From NCBI RefSeq assembly GCF_037094465.1, contig NZ_CP146609.1, positions 1 through 64,000 on the forward strand: a stretch of 64,000 nt of DNA, in the 5' to 3' direction. Below the pieces are notes generated by a model. That model was not told where the DNA came from. It was given only the letters and a program-made list of their open reading frames with translations, and did not search any database. Each line of letters starts with the position of its first letter. Positions within the stretch are counted from its first letter, which is position 1. Made by a program: the position numbers and the translations under genes. Source of the DNA: Pseudodesulfovibrio sp. 5S69. Lineage in GTDB: Bacteria > Desulfobacterota > Desulfovibrionia > Desulfovibrionales > Desulfovibrionaceae. Below are positions 17,382 through 29,055 of the stretch, one piece after another.

Positions 17382-18284
17382 CTAGCGCTTCGCCGCCCTT
17401 TTCGGAGCCGCCTTCTTCTTGGGGGCGGCCTTCCTTTTCGCGGCGGTCCCGGCCTTCGACCCGCTCCGTGCCGACACGGCCTTCTTCGGGGCCGCCTCTT
17501 TCGCGGCCTGCGGTTCCGGAATCTGTCCGTCCGCCCGTCCGTCCGGGGCCTCGGCCACGTGCAGGTAGACGATGCCGGACATCATGGGGACGTTGTAGAC
17601 CCGCTTAAAGCCCGCTTCAAGCAGTTCTTCGCCCAGGGCGCGTTCGTCCGGAAAACTTTTTATGGTCTCGGCCAGATACCGGTAAGCGCCCGGATCGCCG
17701 GAGATGCGGTCGCCGAGGAACGGCAGGACCTTGTCCAGGTAGAAATTGTACAACCCCTTCCAGACCCGCTTGGACCCGGTGCCGAACTCGAGGATGCACA
17801 GCCGCGCGCCGGGCTTGAGGACCCGCAGGAACTCGGCGTAGGCCTCCGCGCGGGGCAGGATGTTGCGGATGCCGAAGGCGATGGTCGCCGCGCTCATGCA
17901 GCCGTCCGGCAGGGGCAGGCTGCGTCCGTCGGCCTGGACCGGGAAGATGCGCTCCTCGCGGCCCTTCTTCAGCTTCTTGGCCTTGCCGTTTTCGAGCATG
18001 GGCAGGGCGAAGTCCAGGGCCGCCACCTTGCACTCCGGGTACTGCCTCAGCAGCTCCACGGACACGTCCATGGTGCCCGCGGCCAGGTCCAGGATCAGGC
18101 CGCCCGGCTCGGGGCGGGCCGCCTTGGCCAGCCGGTAGCGCCAGTAGATGTCCTGGCCCCCGGACAGGGCGTGGTTGAGGAAATCGTACCATCCGGCGAT
18201 GCGGCCGAACATGTCCGCCACCCGCCTGCCGTGCTCGGCGTGGGTGGAGGCCCCGGTGTGGGACGCGCATTCGGGGCGGGCCAT
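17382..18284 (-). CDS. menG: Demethylmenaquinone methyltransferase (MenG/UbiE) with Lys/Ala-rich tail
   Basis: 300 aa. The class I SAM methyltransferase core (about 1-245) carries the UbiE signatures FGRIAGWYDFLNHALSGGQD, ILDLAAGTMDV, IAFGIRNIL and PMMSGIVYLHVAEA. It methylates demethylmenaquinone in the last step of menaquinone synthesis. An extra tail of about 50 residues (KEAAPKK, AAKRKAAPKKKAAPKR) is unusual and highly basic. The ATG overlaps the stop of the upstream 64-aa gene (TAATG), so translation is coupled. Confidence 0.85.
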   Translation of the reverse strand: MARPECASHTGASTHAEHGRRVADMFGRIAGWYDFLNHALSGGQDIYWRYRLAKAARPEPGGLILDLAAGTMDVSVELLRQYPECKVAALDFALPMLENGKAKKLKKGREERIFPVQADGRSLPLPDGCMSAATIAFGIRNILPRAEAYAEFLRVLKPGARLCILEFGTGSKRVWKGLYNFYLDKVLPFLGDRISGDPGAYRYLAETIKSFPDERALGEELLEAGFKRVYNVPMMSGIVYLHVAEAPDGRADGQIPEPQAAKEAAPKKAVSARSGSKAGTAAKRKAAPKKKAAPKRAAKR

Positions 18285-18478
18285 TACTCGGCCTCTTCCT
18301 CGATCACCGCCTGGCGCGAGCCGTCCCCGGCGGTCACGCCGGTGATGGTACGCATGATGTCCTTGTAGATGACGTCGAAATTCTGTCCGAAATTGGAGGG
18401 GGAGATGCGCCCCACCTCGATGAACTTGATGACCACTTCCTTGGCCACCTGCAATGCCTGCTTGTCGTACTTGTCCAT
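18284..18478 (-). CDS. Small conserved-looking protein coupled to menG
   Basis: 64 aa, no recognised family. It is helical with an acidic end (VIEEEAE). The TAATG overlap with menG and codon use like its neighbours support a real gene. Nothing in it shows a function; a partner for the methyltransferase is possible from position alone. Confidence 0.6.
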   Translation of the reverse strand: MDKYDKQALQVAKEVVIKFIEVGRISPSNFGQNFDVIYKDIMRTITGVTAGDGSRQAVIEEEAE

Positions 18479-18746
18479 GCTCCACGCTCCCGGTCGTCAA
18501 AGGAAAAACCGCCCGGTGGGAAATGGCCTTGACCAACATAGTCAGGGTAGCCGGGCGGAGAAAAAGGGAGAAACCGGAAAGCCCCTCTCTTTTTCCGGGG
18601 TCAGTAGCATGCGCCGGGCCGTTTCGTCGAGGAGTTTAGGGACGGGAATATCGGCTGCGGCGCGCGGATTTCGCTGGACTGCGAAGGGGTTCCGCCCTAC
18701 CGTCCTTCGACCCGGCGCGCCGGGTACTCCCCTCCCCGAGGTGCCC

Positions 18747-19088
18747 ATGAGGATTCCCCTTTTCACCGCCCTGCTGCTCACGGCCTCCAACGTGTTCATG
18801 ACCTTTGCCTGGTACGCCCACCTCAAGGAGCTGAACCAGCGCCCGTGGTACGTGGCCGCCCTGGTCAGTTGGGGCATCGCCCTGTTCGAATACCTGATCC
18901 AGGTCCCGGCCAACCGGCTGGGCTACACCGTCCTCTCCCTGCCGCAGCTCAAGATCATGCAGGAGGTCATCGCCCTGGCCGTGTTCGCCCCCTTCTGCCT
19001 GCTGTACATGCACCAGCCCCTCAAGCTCGACTACCTCTGGGCCGCCCTCTGCCTGCTCGGCGCGGTCTATTTCATCTTTCGGTCCTGA
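18747..19088 (+). CDS. DUF486 family membrane protein
   Basis: 113 aa with four predicted helices, matching DUF486 in length and text (AWYAHLKEL, SWGIALFEYLIQVPANRLGY, LKIMQEVIALAVFAPF). The family resembles small drug/metabolite transporters but has no assigned substrate. ATG 18747 has GAGG 5 nt upstream; longer frames have no support. Inner membrane. Confidence 0.85.
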   Translation: MRIPLFTALLLTASNVFMTFAWYAHLKELNQRPWYVAALVSWGIALFEYLIQVPANRLGYTVLSLPQLKIMQEVIALAVFAPFCLLYMHQPLKLDYLWAALCLLGAVYFIFRS

Positions 19089-19129
19089 GGCCGGGCTCAA
19101 AGGAAGGGGGGGAGCGGCCGCGGGAAGGG

Positions 19130-20638
19130 TCACTCCGGGGAGCCGTACCCGTCGGCCTCGGCCAGGCGGTTGCGCCCCCGGCGCTTGGCCTGGTACAGGG
19201 CCGCGTCCGCGCGCTCCAGGACCCGGGCCGGGGTGGTCTGGGAGCCGTCGTGGACGTACAGGCCGATGCTGGCCGTGACCCGGTGCTCGCGCCCATCCAC
19301 GACGAACGGGGCGGAGCCCACGCTCTCCAGGATGCGCTCGGCCACGCTGCGGGCCGCCAGGAACCGCTCGCCCGGCAGGAGGATGACGAACTCGTCGCCG
19401 CCCAGCCGGGCGATGACGTCCTGGCTGCGCACGGCCGAGGCGCAGCGCTCGGCGAATCCGCCCAGGATGACGTCGCCCGCGTGGTGGCCGTGGGTGTCGT
19501 TCAAGGTCTTGAAATGATCGATGTCCAGCATGAGCACGGCAAAGGGCGCGCTCCGGTCCACGGCCCGGTCCAACTGGGCCTGAAGCTCGCGCCAGAACAT
19601 CCGCCGGTTGAGCACCCCGGTCAGGGGATCGGTGACCGCCTCCTCCCGGAGCCGCTCCTCCTCCTGCTTGCGCGCCCGGATGTCGACGGCGATGCCCGCC
19701 AACTGCTCGGGCCGCCCCCCCGCGCCGCGCCGCAGGTTGCCGATCAGCTCCACCCAGCGCTGGTCGCCGCAGTCCATGAACAGCCGCAGGTCCTGGCGAA
19801 AGACGTCCTTGTCCCCGGCCATGTGCTCGCGCACGGCCTGGAGCAGGCCGTGCCGGTCCAGGGAATGGACCAGGCGCAGGGCCGCGCGCAACGAAAGATT
19901 GATGTTCTCGGTGGGCATGGGCACGGAATGGATCAGCTCCGCCGCGCACCACAGTTGGCCGGTGGTGAAATCATAGGACCAGGCCGAGCTGTCGGTGATC
20001 CGGCGCAGGATCTCGAACTGCTTGCGCTTGGCGCTCAGGCGGTCCCGGAGCACGGCGTTGGCGATCAGGTAGCCCGCGGTGCGCAGCAGCGCGATCTCCG
20101 CGTCGGTCCAGTCGTACTCCCGTTCGCAGTCGTCGAACCCGAGCGTGCCCCACCACTCGTCGTCGACCATGATCGGGATGGTCAGCATGGACTTGATCCG
20201 CTGGACCTCCTGGCTGTCGCGCAGCCAGCCCGGTTCCAGCAGCCGGGTCAGGATCTTCTGCCACTCCCCGTTTTTCCGGCTGCGGATCATCTCCCGGTAG
20301 CCGGGGCGGTCTATGGGATTGGTGAACATGGAGAACATGGGCATGCCGATCTGCCTGTACCGGGGCGCGGCCGCCCATTCGAAGGTGTAGTTCTGGGTCA
20401 GGTGCGTGTCGGTCAGCTCCAGGGTCTGGAAGATCCACACCCGGCTCACCCCGGTCACGCGCCCGAGCGCGGCCAGCAGGTCGTTGACCCCCTCGGGCCA
20501 CCCCTTGCCCGAGGTCAGTTCCTCGGCGCTGCGGGCGATGGCCGAGAGCAATGCGGCATTGCTGCCCTCCTCGTAGGAGTTCCCCAGTCCGTCGAATGTT
20601 CCCGTCTGAATCGGCATGGCGGGCACAGTCCACACCAT
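19130..20638 (-). CDS. Diguanylate cyclase with GAF and PAS domains
   Basis: 502 aa. A GAF-like domain (about 30-190), a PAS-like domain (about 200-325) and a GGDEF domain (about 335-495). The active loop RLGGDEFVILL is intact and the RSQD five residues before it fits the RxxD inhibitory c-di-GMP site. It should make c-di-GMP in response to a cytoplasmic ligand bound by GAF or PAS. No membrane segment. The start is uncertain: Met at 20617 is an alternative and neither has a strong ribosome site. Confidence 0.85.
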   Translation of the reverse strand: MVWTVPAMPIQTGTFDGLGNSYEEGSNAALLSAIARSAEELTSGKGWPEGVNDLLAALGRVTGVSRVWIFQTLELTDTHLTQNYTFEWAAAPRYRQIGMPMFSMFTNPIDRPGYREMIRSRKNGEWQKILTRLLEPGWLRDSQEVQRIKSMLTIPIMVDDEWWGTLGFDDCEREYDWTDAEIALLRTAGYLIANAVLRDRLSAKRKQFEILRRITDSSAWSYDFTTGQLWCAAELIHSVPMPTENINLSLRAALRLVHSLDRHGLLQAVREHMAGDKDVFRQDLRLFMDCGDQRWVELIGNLRRGAGGRPEQLAGIAVDIRARKQEEERLREEAVTDPLTGVLNRRMFWRELQAQLDRAVDRSAPFAVLMLDIDHFKTLNDTHGHHAGDVILGGFAERCASAVRSQDVIARLGGDEFVILLPGERFLAARSVAERILESVGSAPFVVDGREHRVTASIGLYVHDGSQTTPARVLERADAALYQAKRRGRNRLAEADGYGSPE

Positions 20639-20707
20639 CGCCGCGGCGAGGTCAAGAATTGATAATCACTCTTGCCTTCCTTGCTCCCGGTTGGTACAGG
20701 GGATTCG

Positions 20708-21217
20708 ATGCATTCTCTAGACTTTCTCAAGAACAGGCGGCGGAAGCGTACCCGGCTCCTCCGGGCGCTCCTGTCGGTCCTGTTGGTTTGCGGCCTGTTC
20801 CCCGCACCCGTGGCCTCCGAGGTTATCGGCAGCGTGGACACGGTCTTCCACCTGTTCTCGCGGGACGACGACATCGTGGTCGAGGCCTTCGACGACCCGG
20901 ACGTGGGCGGGGTGACCTGCTACCTGAGCCGGGCCCGCAAGGGCGGGGTCAAGGGCATGATCGGCGTGGCCGAGGACCCGTCCGACGCTTCGATCATGTG
21001 CGTGGCCACCGGGGACATCGACGTGCCCGACCGCGTCAGGAGCGGCAAGGCCGACGGAGACAGGGTCTTCAAGAAGGGCACCTCCCTGGTCTTCAAATCC
21101 ATGCAGGTGGTCCGCTTCTACGATCAAAAGCGGGACGTCCTCGTGTACATGGTCTACAGCGACCGGGTGGTCGAGGGCTCGCCCAAGAACAGCATCACCT
21201 GCGTCAAGGTGCAGTGA
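20708..21217 (+). CDS. creA: CreA family exported protein
   Basis: 169 aa. A basic start and hydrophobic stretch ([20 protein letters not shown]) form a signal peptide. The mature part has [24 protein letters not shown] and [14 protein letters not shown], the CreA hallmark with its cysteine pair. Function is unknown; the E. coli member lies beside the creBCD operon. AGGGG 5 nt before ATG 20708 sets the start. The small gene at 21231 follows after 13 nt. Confidence 0.85.
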   Translation: MHSLDFLKNRRRKRTRLLRALLSVLLVCGLFPAPVASEVIGSVDTVFHLFSRDDDIVVEAFDDPDVGGVTCYLSRARKGGVKGMIGVAEDPSDASIMCVATGDIDVPDRVRSGKADGDRVFKKGTSLVFKSMQVVRFYDQKRDVLVYMVYSDRVVEGSPKNSITCVKVQ

Positions 21218-21230
21218 CAAGGAGATCGCA

Positions 21231-21488
21231 ATGAGCAGGGACGAATTATCGCGGCTGATGGGAGACGCCCTGGCCGACCCGGAGCTGATCCGAGAGGCTA
21301 TGACTCTCAAGGACCGGCCGGCCCTGGAAGCCTTTGTGCGGGAACGGGGCTACGCCCTCTCCCCCGACGAGATGGACGAGATCTGGGAGCTGGCCCGCAA
21401 GGTCCTGGGCGGCGGAGCCGGGGCTGTGGACGCGGCCCGCTGGCGACTGACCACCGTGGGCAACGAGCCCCTCGCCCCGTTGGACTAG
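21231..21488 (+). CDS. Small Nif11-like protein with a glycine motif
   Basis: 85 aa. The helical N-terminus (LMGDALADPELIREAMTLKD, then GYALSPDEMDEIWELARKV) resembles Nif11-type leader sequences, which precede many ribosomally made peptide natural products. A GGG triplet (60-62) then separates a 23-residue tail that lacks Cys and has two Thr. AAGGAG lies 6 nt before the ATG. No modification enzyme or transporter of that kind is adjacent, so it may be a free-standing Nif11-like protein. The family call is tentative. Confidence 0.6.
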   Translation: MSRDELSRLMGDALADPELIREAMTLKDRPALEAFVRERGYALSPDEMDEIWELARKVLGGGAGAVDAARWRLTTVGNEPLAPLD

Positions 21489-21500
21489 CCCCCTCCCCGG

Positions 21501-22445
21501 TCAGAACCGCCAAAGAATCCGGGCGAATCCGCCCAGGGCGTTGTCCAGGTCGTGGGACGACTTGTACGAGCCCGCCTTATTGTACAGCCGGTACTTCCGA
21601 TTATAGTGGTATTCCGGCCCGACGCTGAAGGTCAGGGCCTTGTTGGGCAGGTAGTCCAGGTAGAGCCCGACCGTGGACTGGACCACGCCGAGGTAGCCGC
21701 TCTCGTAGATCGCGTTGTCCGGGGCCAGCCGATAGGTCTTTTCCTGGGTGGAGATGGCGAAGTTCAGGCCGATGTGGTCCGAGCCCGGCTTGGAATCCTT
21801 CATCAGCCCCACGGATTGAAGCGTCCGGCGCAGGGTCTTCTGCGACACGGCCACGGCAAAGCCCAGCTCCATGTCGCCGAACAGGTCGCTGTTCAGGGCC
21901 GACAGGGCCACGGTCCGGGCGGTCAGCCCGAGCATCCAGCCGTCCCAGAAATCATAGGCCACCCCGCCGTCGATACCCACGCCGACGGCACCGGGCGCGA
22001 CCTTCTCGTAAGCGGCGTTCACCTCCGCGTTGACCCAGTACCGCCAGTTGTCCGTGAGTTCGTTGTTCAGCAGCCGGGCCCGAAGGGTGATGTCCTGGAG
22101 CGTTTCCCAGGGAATGAGCGCCCCGCCCGTGTCGAAGCGGCGGCCCAGGCCGTCCTTGCCCGCCCACTTGAAGTAGTCGATGTCGTAGGACAGGTGGAAG
22201 ATGGAATAGTCGGCGGACAGGGAGGCGCGGGTCACGCTGACGCTGCCCAGCCCGTTGGTGAAATCCGCCTGGCTCACGTGGCCCAGGCCCCCCTGCAATT
22301 GCAGGGTCTTGCTCACGTTGGTCGGCGTGGCCACCAGGAAGCCCGGTTCGTTGCCCACGGTCACGCCCCCTTGGGCGAAGGCGCGGGGGGCCGCGGCGAA
22401 CAGGGCGGCGAGCAGCACGGCGGATATGGCGAAGATGCGCAACAT
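21501..22445 (-). CDS. Outer-membrane beta-barrel protein
   Basis: 314 aa. A signal peptide (1-25, ending AFAQG) is followed by repeated amphipathic strands with alternating aromatics and a terminal ILWRF, the C-terminal Phe signal for outer-membrane insertion. No channel family recognised. The start at 22445 is chosen because the signal peptide begins there. It is convergent with the Nif11-like gene and lies just downstream of the secA terminator. Confidence 0.7.
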   Translation of the reverse strand: MLRIFAISAVLLAALFAAAPRAFAQGGVTVGNEPGFLVATPTNVSKTLQLQGGLGHVSQADFTNGLGSVSVTRASLSADYSIFHLSYDIDYFKWAGKDGLGRRFDTGGALIPWETLQDITLRARLLNNELTDNWRYWVNAEVNAAYEKVAPGAVGVGIDGGVAYDFWDGWMLGLTARTVALSALNSDLFGDMELGFAVAVSQKTLRRTLQSVGLMKDSKPGSDHIGLNFAISTQEKTYRLAPDNAIYESGYLGVVQSTVGLYLDYLPNKALTFSVGPEYHYNRKYRLYNKAGSYKSSHDLDNALGGFARILWRF

Positions 22446-22498
22446 GGCGCGGAAAATACACGCCACCCTGCGCGATGGCAATAGCGCCCGCCCCGGCA

Positions 22499-22535
22499 CA
22501 AAAAAGGCCCGGCCCGGCGGATGCCGGACCGGGCC
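22499..22535 (-). terminator. secA terminator
   Basis: Minus-strand stem GGCCCGGTCCGGC / GCCGGGCCGGGCC with a 4-nt loop followed by six T, about 25 nt after the secA stop. Confidence 0.8.
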
Positions 22536-22558
22536 TGGAACGGTCTCTTTGCCGGGCG

Positions 22559-25105
<2,547 letters not shown>

Positions 25106-25314
25106 GTATGGGTTCTCCAGAGGATCTTTGGCGGCCCTTCAGTGCGCGGCCGCGAACGCTGTAGTGCAAGATAACGTCGGAAAACGGAAAGTCAACGCGA
25201 CAATCGTGTGACAGTCCCCTTTCCGCGCGGGAACAAGGGATAGCACAAAGCGGGCCGGGCGTAAAAGGGACCGCTCCGGCCCCTTCCGGAACGGAAACAC
25301 AACGGCGGAAGGCG

Positions 25315-26141
25315 TCACCCGGCGCGCACGGCTTCCCCGGCGTCGGGCCGCAGCTCCCGGTACCAGGCCGCGCCCACGGCCCAGCCCAGGACGGACACGC
25401 CGCACTGGACCGGAAGATGGAGCCACCGGGAATACAGTTCGGTGAACGGACTGAACGGGAAGCCGCTGAACAGGATATCGGACGGCAGCCGCCGCGCCGC
25501 CCACCACAACAGCGCGGTCAGGAACAGGGTCCCGGCGGCCGGGCGCGAAAGCTCCCAGGAGCGCCGGAAGGAGACGCGCTCCCCCGCGGCCGCGCCCGCC
25601 AGGGTGAACCCGAAACGGCCGAGCAGGTACAGCAGCGGCAGCGACCCCAGGTGGTATAGGAGGCGGTCCACAAAAAGACGGAATTTCCCCCGAACACCGG
25701 CTCGGCCAGCCACTGCACGCCCCAGCCGAGCAGCCCCCAGGCCTGGCCGAAGCAGACGTAATAGCAGAAGGCGTAGGGCAGGGCCCGCAGGAACCGGCGC
25801 GGAAAATCCGGCCCGAAAAAACCGCGCTCCCCCTCCCCGCGCAGCACCGCGCCCGCCACGACCACGACCAGGGCCAGGTCCAACAACGCCCCCAGGGCCG
25901 ACCACGACCAGGCCACGGCATACAAGTACGCGCCGTCCAGCCGCGAAAGCGGCAGCAGCTTGAAGGCGAGAGTCCACATGTACAGGCAGGCCACGCCGAC
26001 GACAAAGGGCAGCGGCTCGGCCCGCATCCGCCCGAGGGCCGTGCGCAGGACCCCGCCGATCCGGCGCTGGGCCGCCCGCCAGGCGTCCTCGGCGCGCAGG
26101 AACCAGGGGGAACCGGGCCTGCCGCCGGGTGTAAAAGCCAC
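25315..26141 (-). pseudogene. Frameshifted multi-pass membrane protein
   Basis: Coding signal starts at GTG 26141, 2 nt after the upstream membrane gene, and runs with helices such as LPFVVGVACLYMWTLAFKLL up to EPVFGG. It then continues in the -1 frame as FRLFVDRLLYHLGSLPLLYL through to WAVGAAWYRELRPD, ending at 25315. The switch lies at 25672-25691, which contains G5 and T5 runs. One missing G or T would restore about 275 aa. The in-frame heptamer G-GGA-AAT at 25689-25683 also fits a -1 ribosomal slip site. It may be a sequencing error, a broken gene or programmed shifting. No family recognised. Confidence 0.6.
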
Positions 26142-26143
26142 GG

Positions 26144-27040
26144 CTATTCGGCCTCGGGCAAATCCGCGTACGGCCCCACGCCCGAACCGGCGCGCGGGTC
26201 GGCGGCGGTTCCGGGAGCGCTTCCGGGCGCGAACCCGAAGGCCGGGCCGGAACCGGTATCGGGACCTGCCGCACGCAGGCGCAGCCGCTCGTACCAGATG
26301 GCGTTCATGACCAGCATGACGATCCAGGCGAACATGTCCAGGACAAACAGAAGCAGGACCGGGACGGCCAGGGCCGCGCCCGGCCGGCCGTCCGAAAAGG
26401 AGAGCGCGATGAACGCCTGGAAGGCCCCGCCCAGGACGAGGACCGGCAGGGCGACCAGCATCATGGACCAGAACATGCGCCAGGCATGCCCGCGGGTCAT
26501 GGCCAGGGCCTCGCGCACCCGGACGACGACGCCCACGGCGGCGGCCGGGATCATGATCCCAAGGCGCAGCATGAGGGCCACCACAAGGGCGTAGGCCGCC
26601 ACGCACACGAAGATGATCAACGGGATGGCCGTCGGCGACAGGCCCGCCCCATCCTGCGGGAAAAACATGTAAAGCAGCCCCCAGGCGGGCAGCATGAAGA
26701 CGATCATGACCGCAAAGACGAGGCCCAAGATGATCAGCCCCCGGACGAAGACCCGGCCCATGGCAGGCCAGAACGGCCGCGGCAGGACCGTGCCCGGCCC
26801 GCGCTGCATGGTCACGGCCAGGTGGTTGGTGGTGGTCAGCAAGAACAGCATGCCCAGGATGTGCACGCAAAACGTCAGGAAAAACACCAGCCCGGCACCA
26901 CGCGACACCGCGGTGGACACCATGCCCACGGCCAGGGGCGCCATGCCGACCAGCAGCAGGCCCCAAAACGTCCACTTCCGTCTCCAGCTCAGAACCACGG
27001 CCTGCTTGGCCACGGCAACGGGCGAAATCTTGTCCGACAT
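26144..27040 (-). CDS. Multi-pass membrane protein, unknown function
   Basis: 298 aa with about six hydrophobic segments (including FWGLLLVGMAPLAVGMVST and VPVLLLFVLDMFAWIVMLVM) and a Gly/Ala/Pro-rich cytoplasmic tail. The start ATGTCGGAC at 27040 is 6 nt after the stop of the iron-sulfur gene, and the next membrane gene begins 2 nt after its stop, so the three are one operon. No specific family is recognised; the layout resembles generic DUF-type inner-membrane proteins. Confidence 0.7.
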   Translation of the reverse strand: MSDKISPVAVAKQAVVLSWRRKWTFWGLLLVGMAPLAVGMVSTAVSRGAGLVFFLTFCVHILGMLFLLTTTNHLAVTMQRGPGTVLPRPFWPAMGRVFVRGLIILGLVFAVMIVFMLPAWGLLYMFFPQDGAGLSPTAIPLIIFVCVAAYALVVALMLRLGIMIPAAAVGVVVRVREALAMTRGHAWRMFWSMMLVALPVLVLGGAFQAFIALSFSDGRPGAALAVPVLLLFVLDMFAWIVMLVMNAIWYERLRLRAAGPDTGSGPAFGFAPGSAPGTAADPRAGSGVGPYADLPEAE

Positions 27041-27046
27041 GCACAC

Positions 27047-28189
27047 CTACCTTATGATTTCAAGCCAGTGACCCACCTCCACATCCTCCGGCGCGGTGGC
27101 CGAGAGCTGGGCGAGACAAGCGGAACAACCCGAGAGGACCACGTCCGCGCCCTCAAGCGCGTCCCAGCATTGGCGGTTGACCGGCTCGGTCAGGCCGGGT
27201 GCGGCCAGACGCATGACCCCGCCGAAGCCGCAGCACTGCGCATCCGTGGCTCGGATGAGCCGGTCGCCCAGGACCTCGCGCAGAAAAGCCCGGTCCGGGT
27301 CGTCCGCCCCGGCGTGACACGGATGATGATATCCCAACCGTTCCGGCACGTTGTCCGCTATCACGAATTCGATACCGCGTACAGCAACCGACAGCGGCAG
27401 TAGGGAATCCGCCCATTGCGCGGCCTCGGCCTCGGACGCGAAACAGTCGTAGGCCCTGAGCCCGGCCAGGCAGGAGGCGCAGAAGACCGTGATGCGCGGG
27501 CGGCCCGCCTTACGCCAGACCGCCACGTTGCGCTCGGCCATGGCCGTGGACTCGTCCGTGAACCCGGCCCCCTTGAGGCCCGAGCCGCAGCAGGCGAAAT
27601 CGCCCGGCAGGACCTCGGCCCCGAGGCCGTCGAGCAGGCGCAGGGCGGCCATGAGCCAGCGGCCCTGGACGTAGTTGGCCGTGCAGCCCGCGAACAGGAG
27701 CAGTTTCTCGCCGCGGAGGGTATCCGGAAAGGTCTTGGGCGTCAGGAAGGGGTCGAGGCCCGGCCCGCCGGTCATGCCCGCGAGCATTTTGAGCATGGGG
27801 CCGAGCCTTTCGGTGCGGAACCGCTCGGGCACCAGCCCGGCGGCCTTGGCGCTCGGCGACCAGAGCTGCCGGGCGCGGGTCAGCCAAGTCTTCCACAGCC
27901 AGGACTTGAAATTCGGGTGTGCCGCGCGCAGGGCGGCCACCAGGCCGGGAACGTCCTGGCCCTGGGAGCAGACCTCGCGGCACCGGCCGCAGCCCAGGCA
28001 GAGCCCGGCCAGCCTGGCGGCATCGGTCTCGGACAGCTTGGCCGGGTCCTCGGCCAGAACCCGGCAGAGGTCGGACTTGGAACGCGGGCCGAGCTCCTCG
28101 CGCCCGGTGGCGCGCAGCAGCGGACAGACCTGGAGGCACTTGCCGCACAGGATGCAATGGGAAACATGTTGGGTGATGCTGTCGGACAT
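27047..28189 (-). CDS. Iron-sulfur subunit of 2-hydroxyacid oxidase (GlcF/LldF-like)
   Basis: 380 aa. Two 4Fe-4S motifs near the start (CILCGKCLQVCP and CLGCGRCREVC) and two CCG domains with FACCGSG and QCCGFGG, the layout of GlcF and related D-lactate dehydrogenase subunits. It should carry electrons from the FAD subunit encoded at 29912 towards the quinone pool, on the cytoplasmic membrane face. Normally the two subunits are adjacent; here SatD and DUF3307 genes lie between them on the same strand. Confidence 0.85.
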   Translation of the reverse strand: MSDSITQHVSHCILCGKCLQVCPLLRATGREELGPRSKSDLCRVLAEDPAKLSETDAARLAGLCLGCGRCREVCSQGQDVPGLVAALRAAHPNFKSWLWKTWLTRARQLWSPSAKAAGLVPERFRTERLGPMLKMLAGMTGGPGLDPFLTPKTFPDTLRGEKLLLFAGCTANYVQGRWLMAALRLLDGLGAEVLPGDFACCGSGLKGAGFTDESTAMAERNVAVWRKAGRPRITVFCASCLAGLRAYDCFASEAEAAQWADSLLPLSVAVRGIEFVIADNVPERLGYHHPCHAGADDPDRAFLREVLGDRLIRATDAQCCGFGGVMRLAAPGLTEPVNRQCWDALEGADVVLSGCSACLAQLSATAPEDVEVGHWLEIIR

Positions 28190-28260
28190 GGCCTAGGTCC
28201 TACCCGCGTCCGCCCCCCTTGGCAACCGGCCGGAACGGCGGCGGGAAACGCACTCCCCCC

Positions 28261-29055
28261 TCAATACAGGGGTGGAAGCACGGCCTCCGCCGCCATGCTC
28301 ACGACAACGGCCCACAAGTAACTCGCCAGCGTGCCGACCAGGACGTATTCCGCCCGCTCCCGGTCCGCGGAATCCTTGATTTCGCCGAACCGGAGGATGG
28401 ATTTGGCCACCACCAGGAACCCGATGCCCTCCCAATGGCCGCCCAGAATGAAGATCAGGATAAACAGCCGCTCCAGGATGCCTATCCACTTGCCGGCGTT
28501 CTTGCGGCCCCGGAGCCCGTCGTCCCTGTCCGGTTGCGGGTCTTCGGCGGCATCGCTCGCGGCTTCCCCGCCCTTGCCGGCGTCCCAGATCCCGATCATC
28601 GTCTTGACCGCTATGGAACCGGGGATGCCGACCAGCAGGAGCCCGCATCCCCAGACGCGCACGGGAACGGAGCCGAGGGTGGCTTGCCAGAGGGGGGCCA
28701 GCCAGGACGGCAGCGGCCCACCCGAGGGAGCCCACCACACCAGCCCGCCGATCACGGCCAGGTGCAGGGCCTGGTCCGCCAGCAGCCATCGGGTCCCGCC
28801 TTTGCCGAAACGCGCCTTGAGACCGTCCAGGGCCCAATGGCTGGCGGCCGTGACGGCGAATACGCGGACGGGATCCAATGCCCCCCAACCCAGGAGCGCG
28901 GCGAGCCCCCCGGCCACCGCCGCGTGCAGGGCCAGGACGCCGGAACCGAATCCGCCGTCTTCCTTGGCCTTGACCCACCCGTCGGGCTGGAACAGGAAAT
29001 CCGTGGCAAGATGCGCCAGGAGCAGGCCGAGAAGCGCTTGTTCAGGATCAGTCAT
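28261..29055 (-). CDS. DUF3307 membrane protein
   Basis: 264 aa with five to six hydrophobic segments. The DUF3307 start LLAHLATDFLFQPDGWVKAK and ASHWALDGLKARFGKGG are clear. A hydrophilic loop (about 155-190, DPQPDRDDGL) splits the helices, and a late segment is WIGILERLFILIFIL. The start overlaps the end of satD by 8 nt, so expression is coupled. DUF3307 and SatD genes are known neighbours in other bacteria, but no function is assigned. It may be the membrane output of a SatD-controlled pair (inference). Confidence 0.8.
   Translation of the reverse strand: MTDPEQALLGLLLAHLATDFLFQPDGWVKAKEDGGFGSGVLALHAAVAGGLAALLGWGALDPVRVFAVTAASHWALDGLKARFGKGGTRWLLADQALHLAVIGGLVWWAPSGGPLPSWLAPLWQATLGSVPVRVWGCGLLLVGIPGSIAVKTMIGIWDAGKGGEAASDAAEDPQPDRDDGLRGRKNAGKWIGILERLFILIFILGGHWEGIGFLVVAKSILRFGEIKDSADRERAEYVLVGTLASYLWAVVVSMAAEAVLPPLY

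Noticed and set aside
17382..18539. 385-codon version of menG starting at 18539
   Set aside because: Its first 85 codons overlap the small gene at 18284-18478 in another frame; the UbiE start is at 18284.
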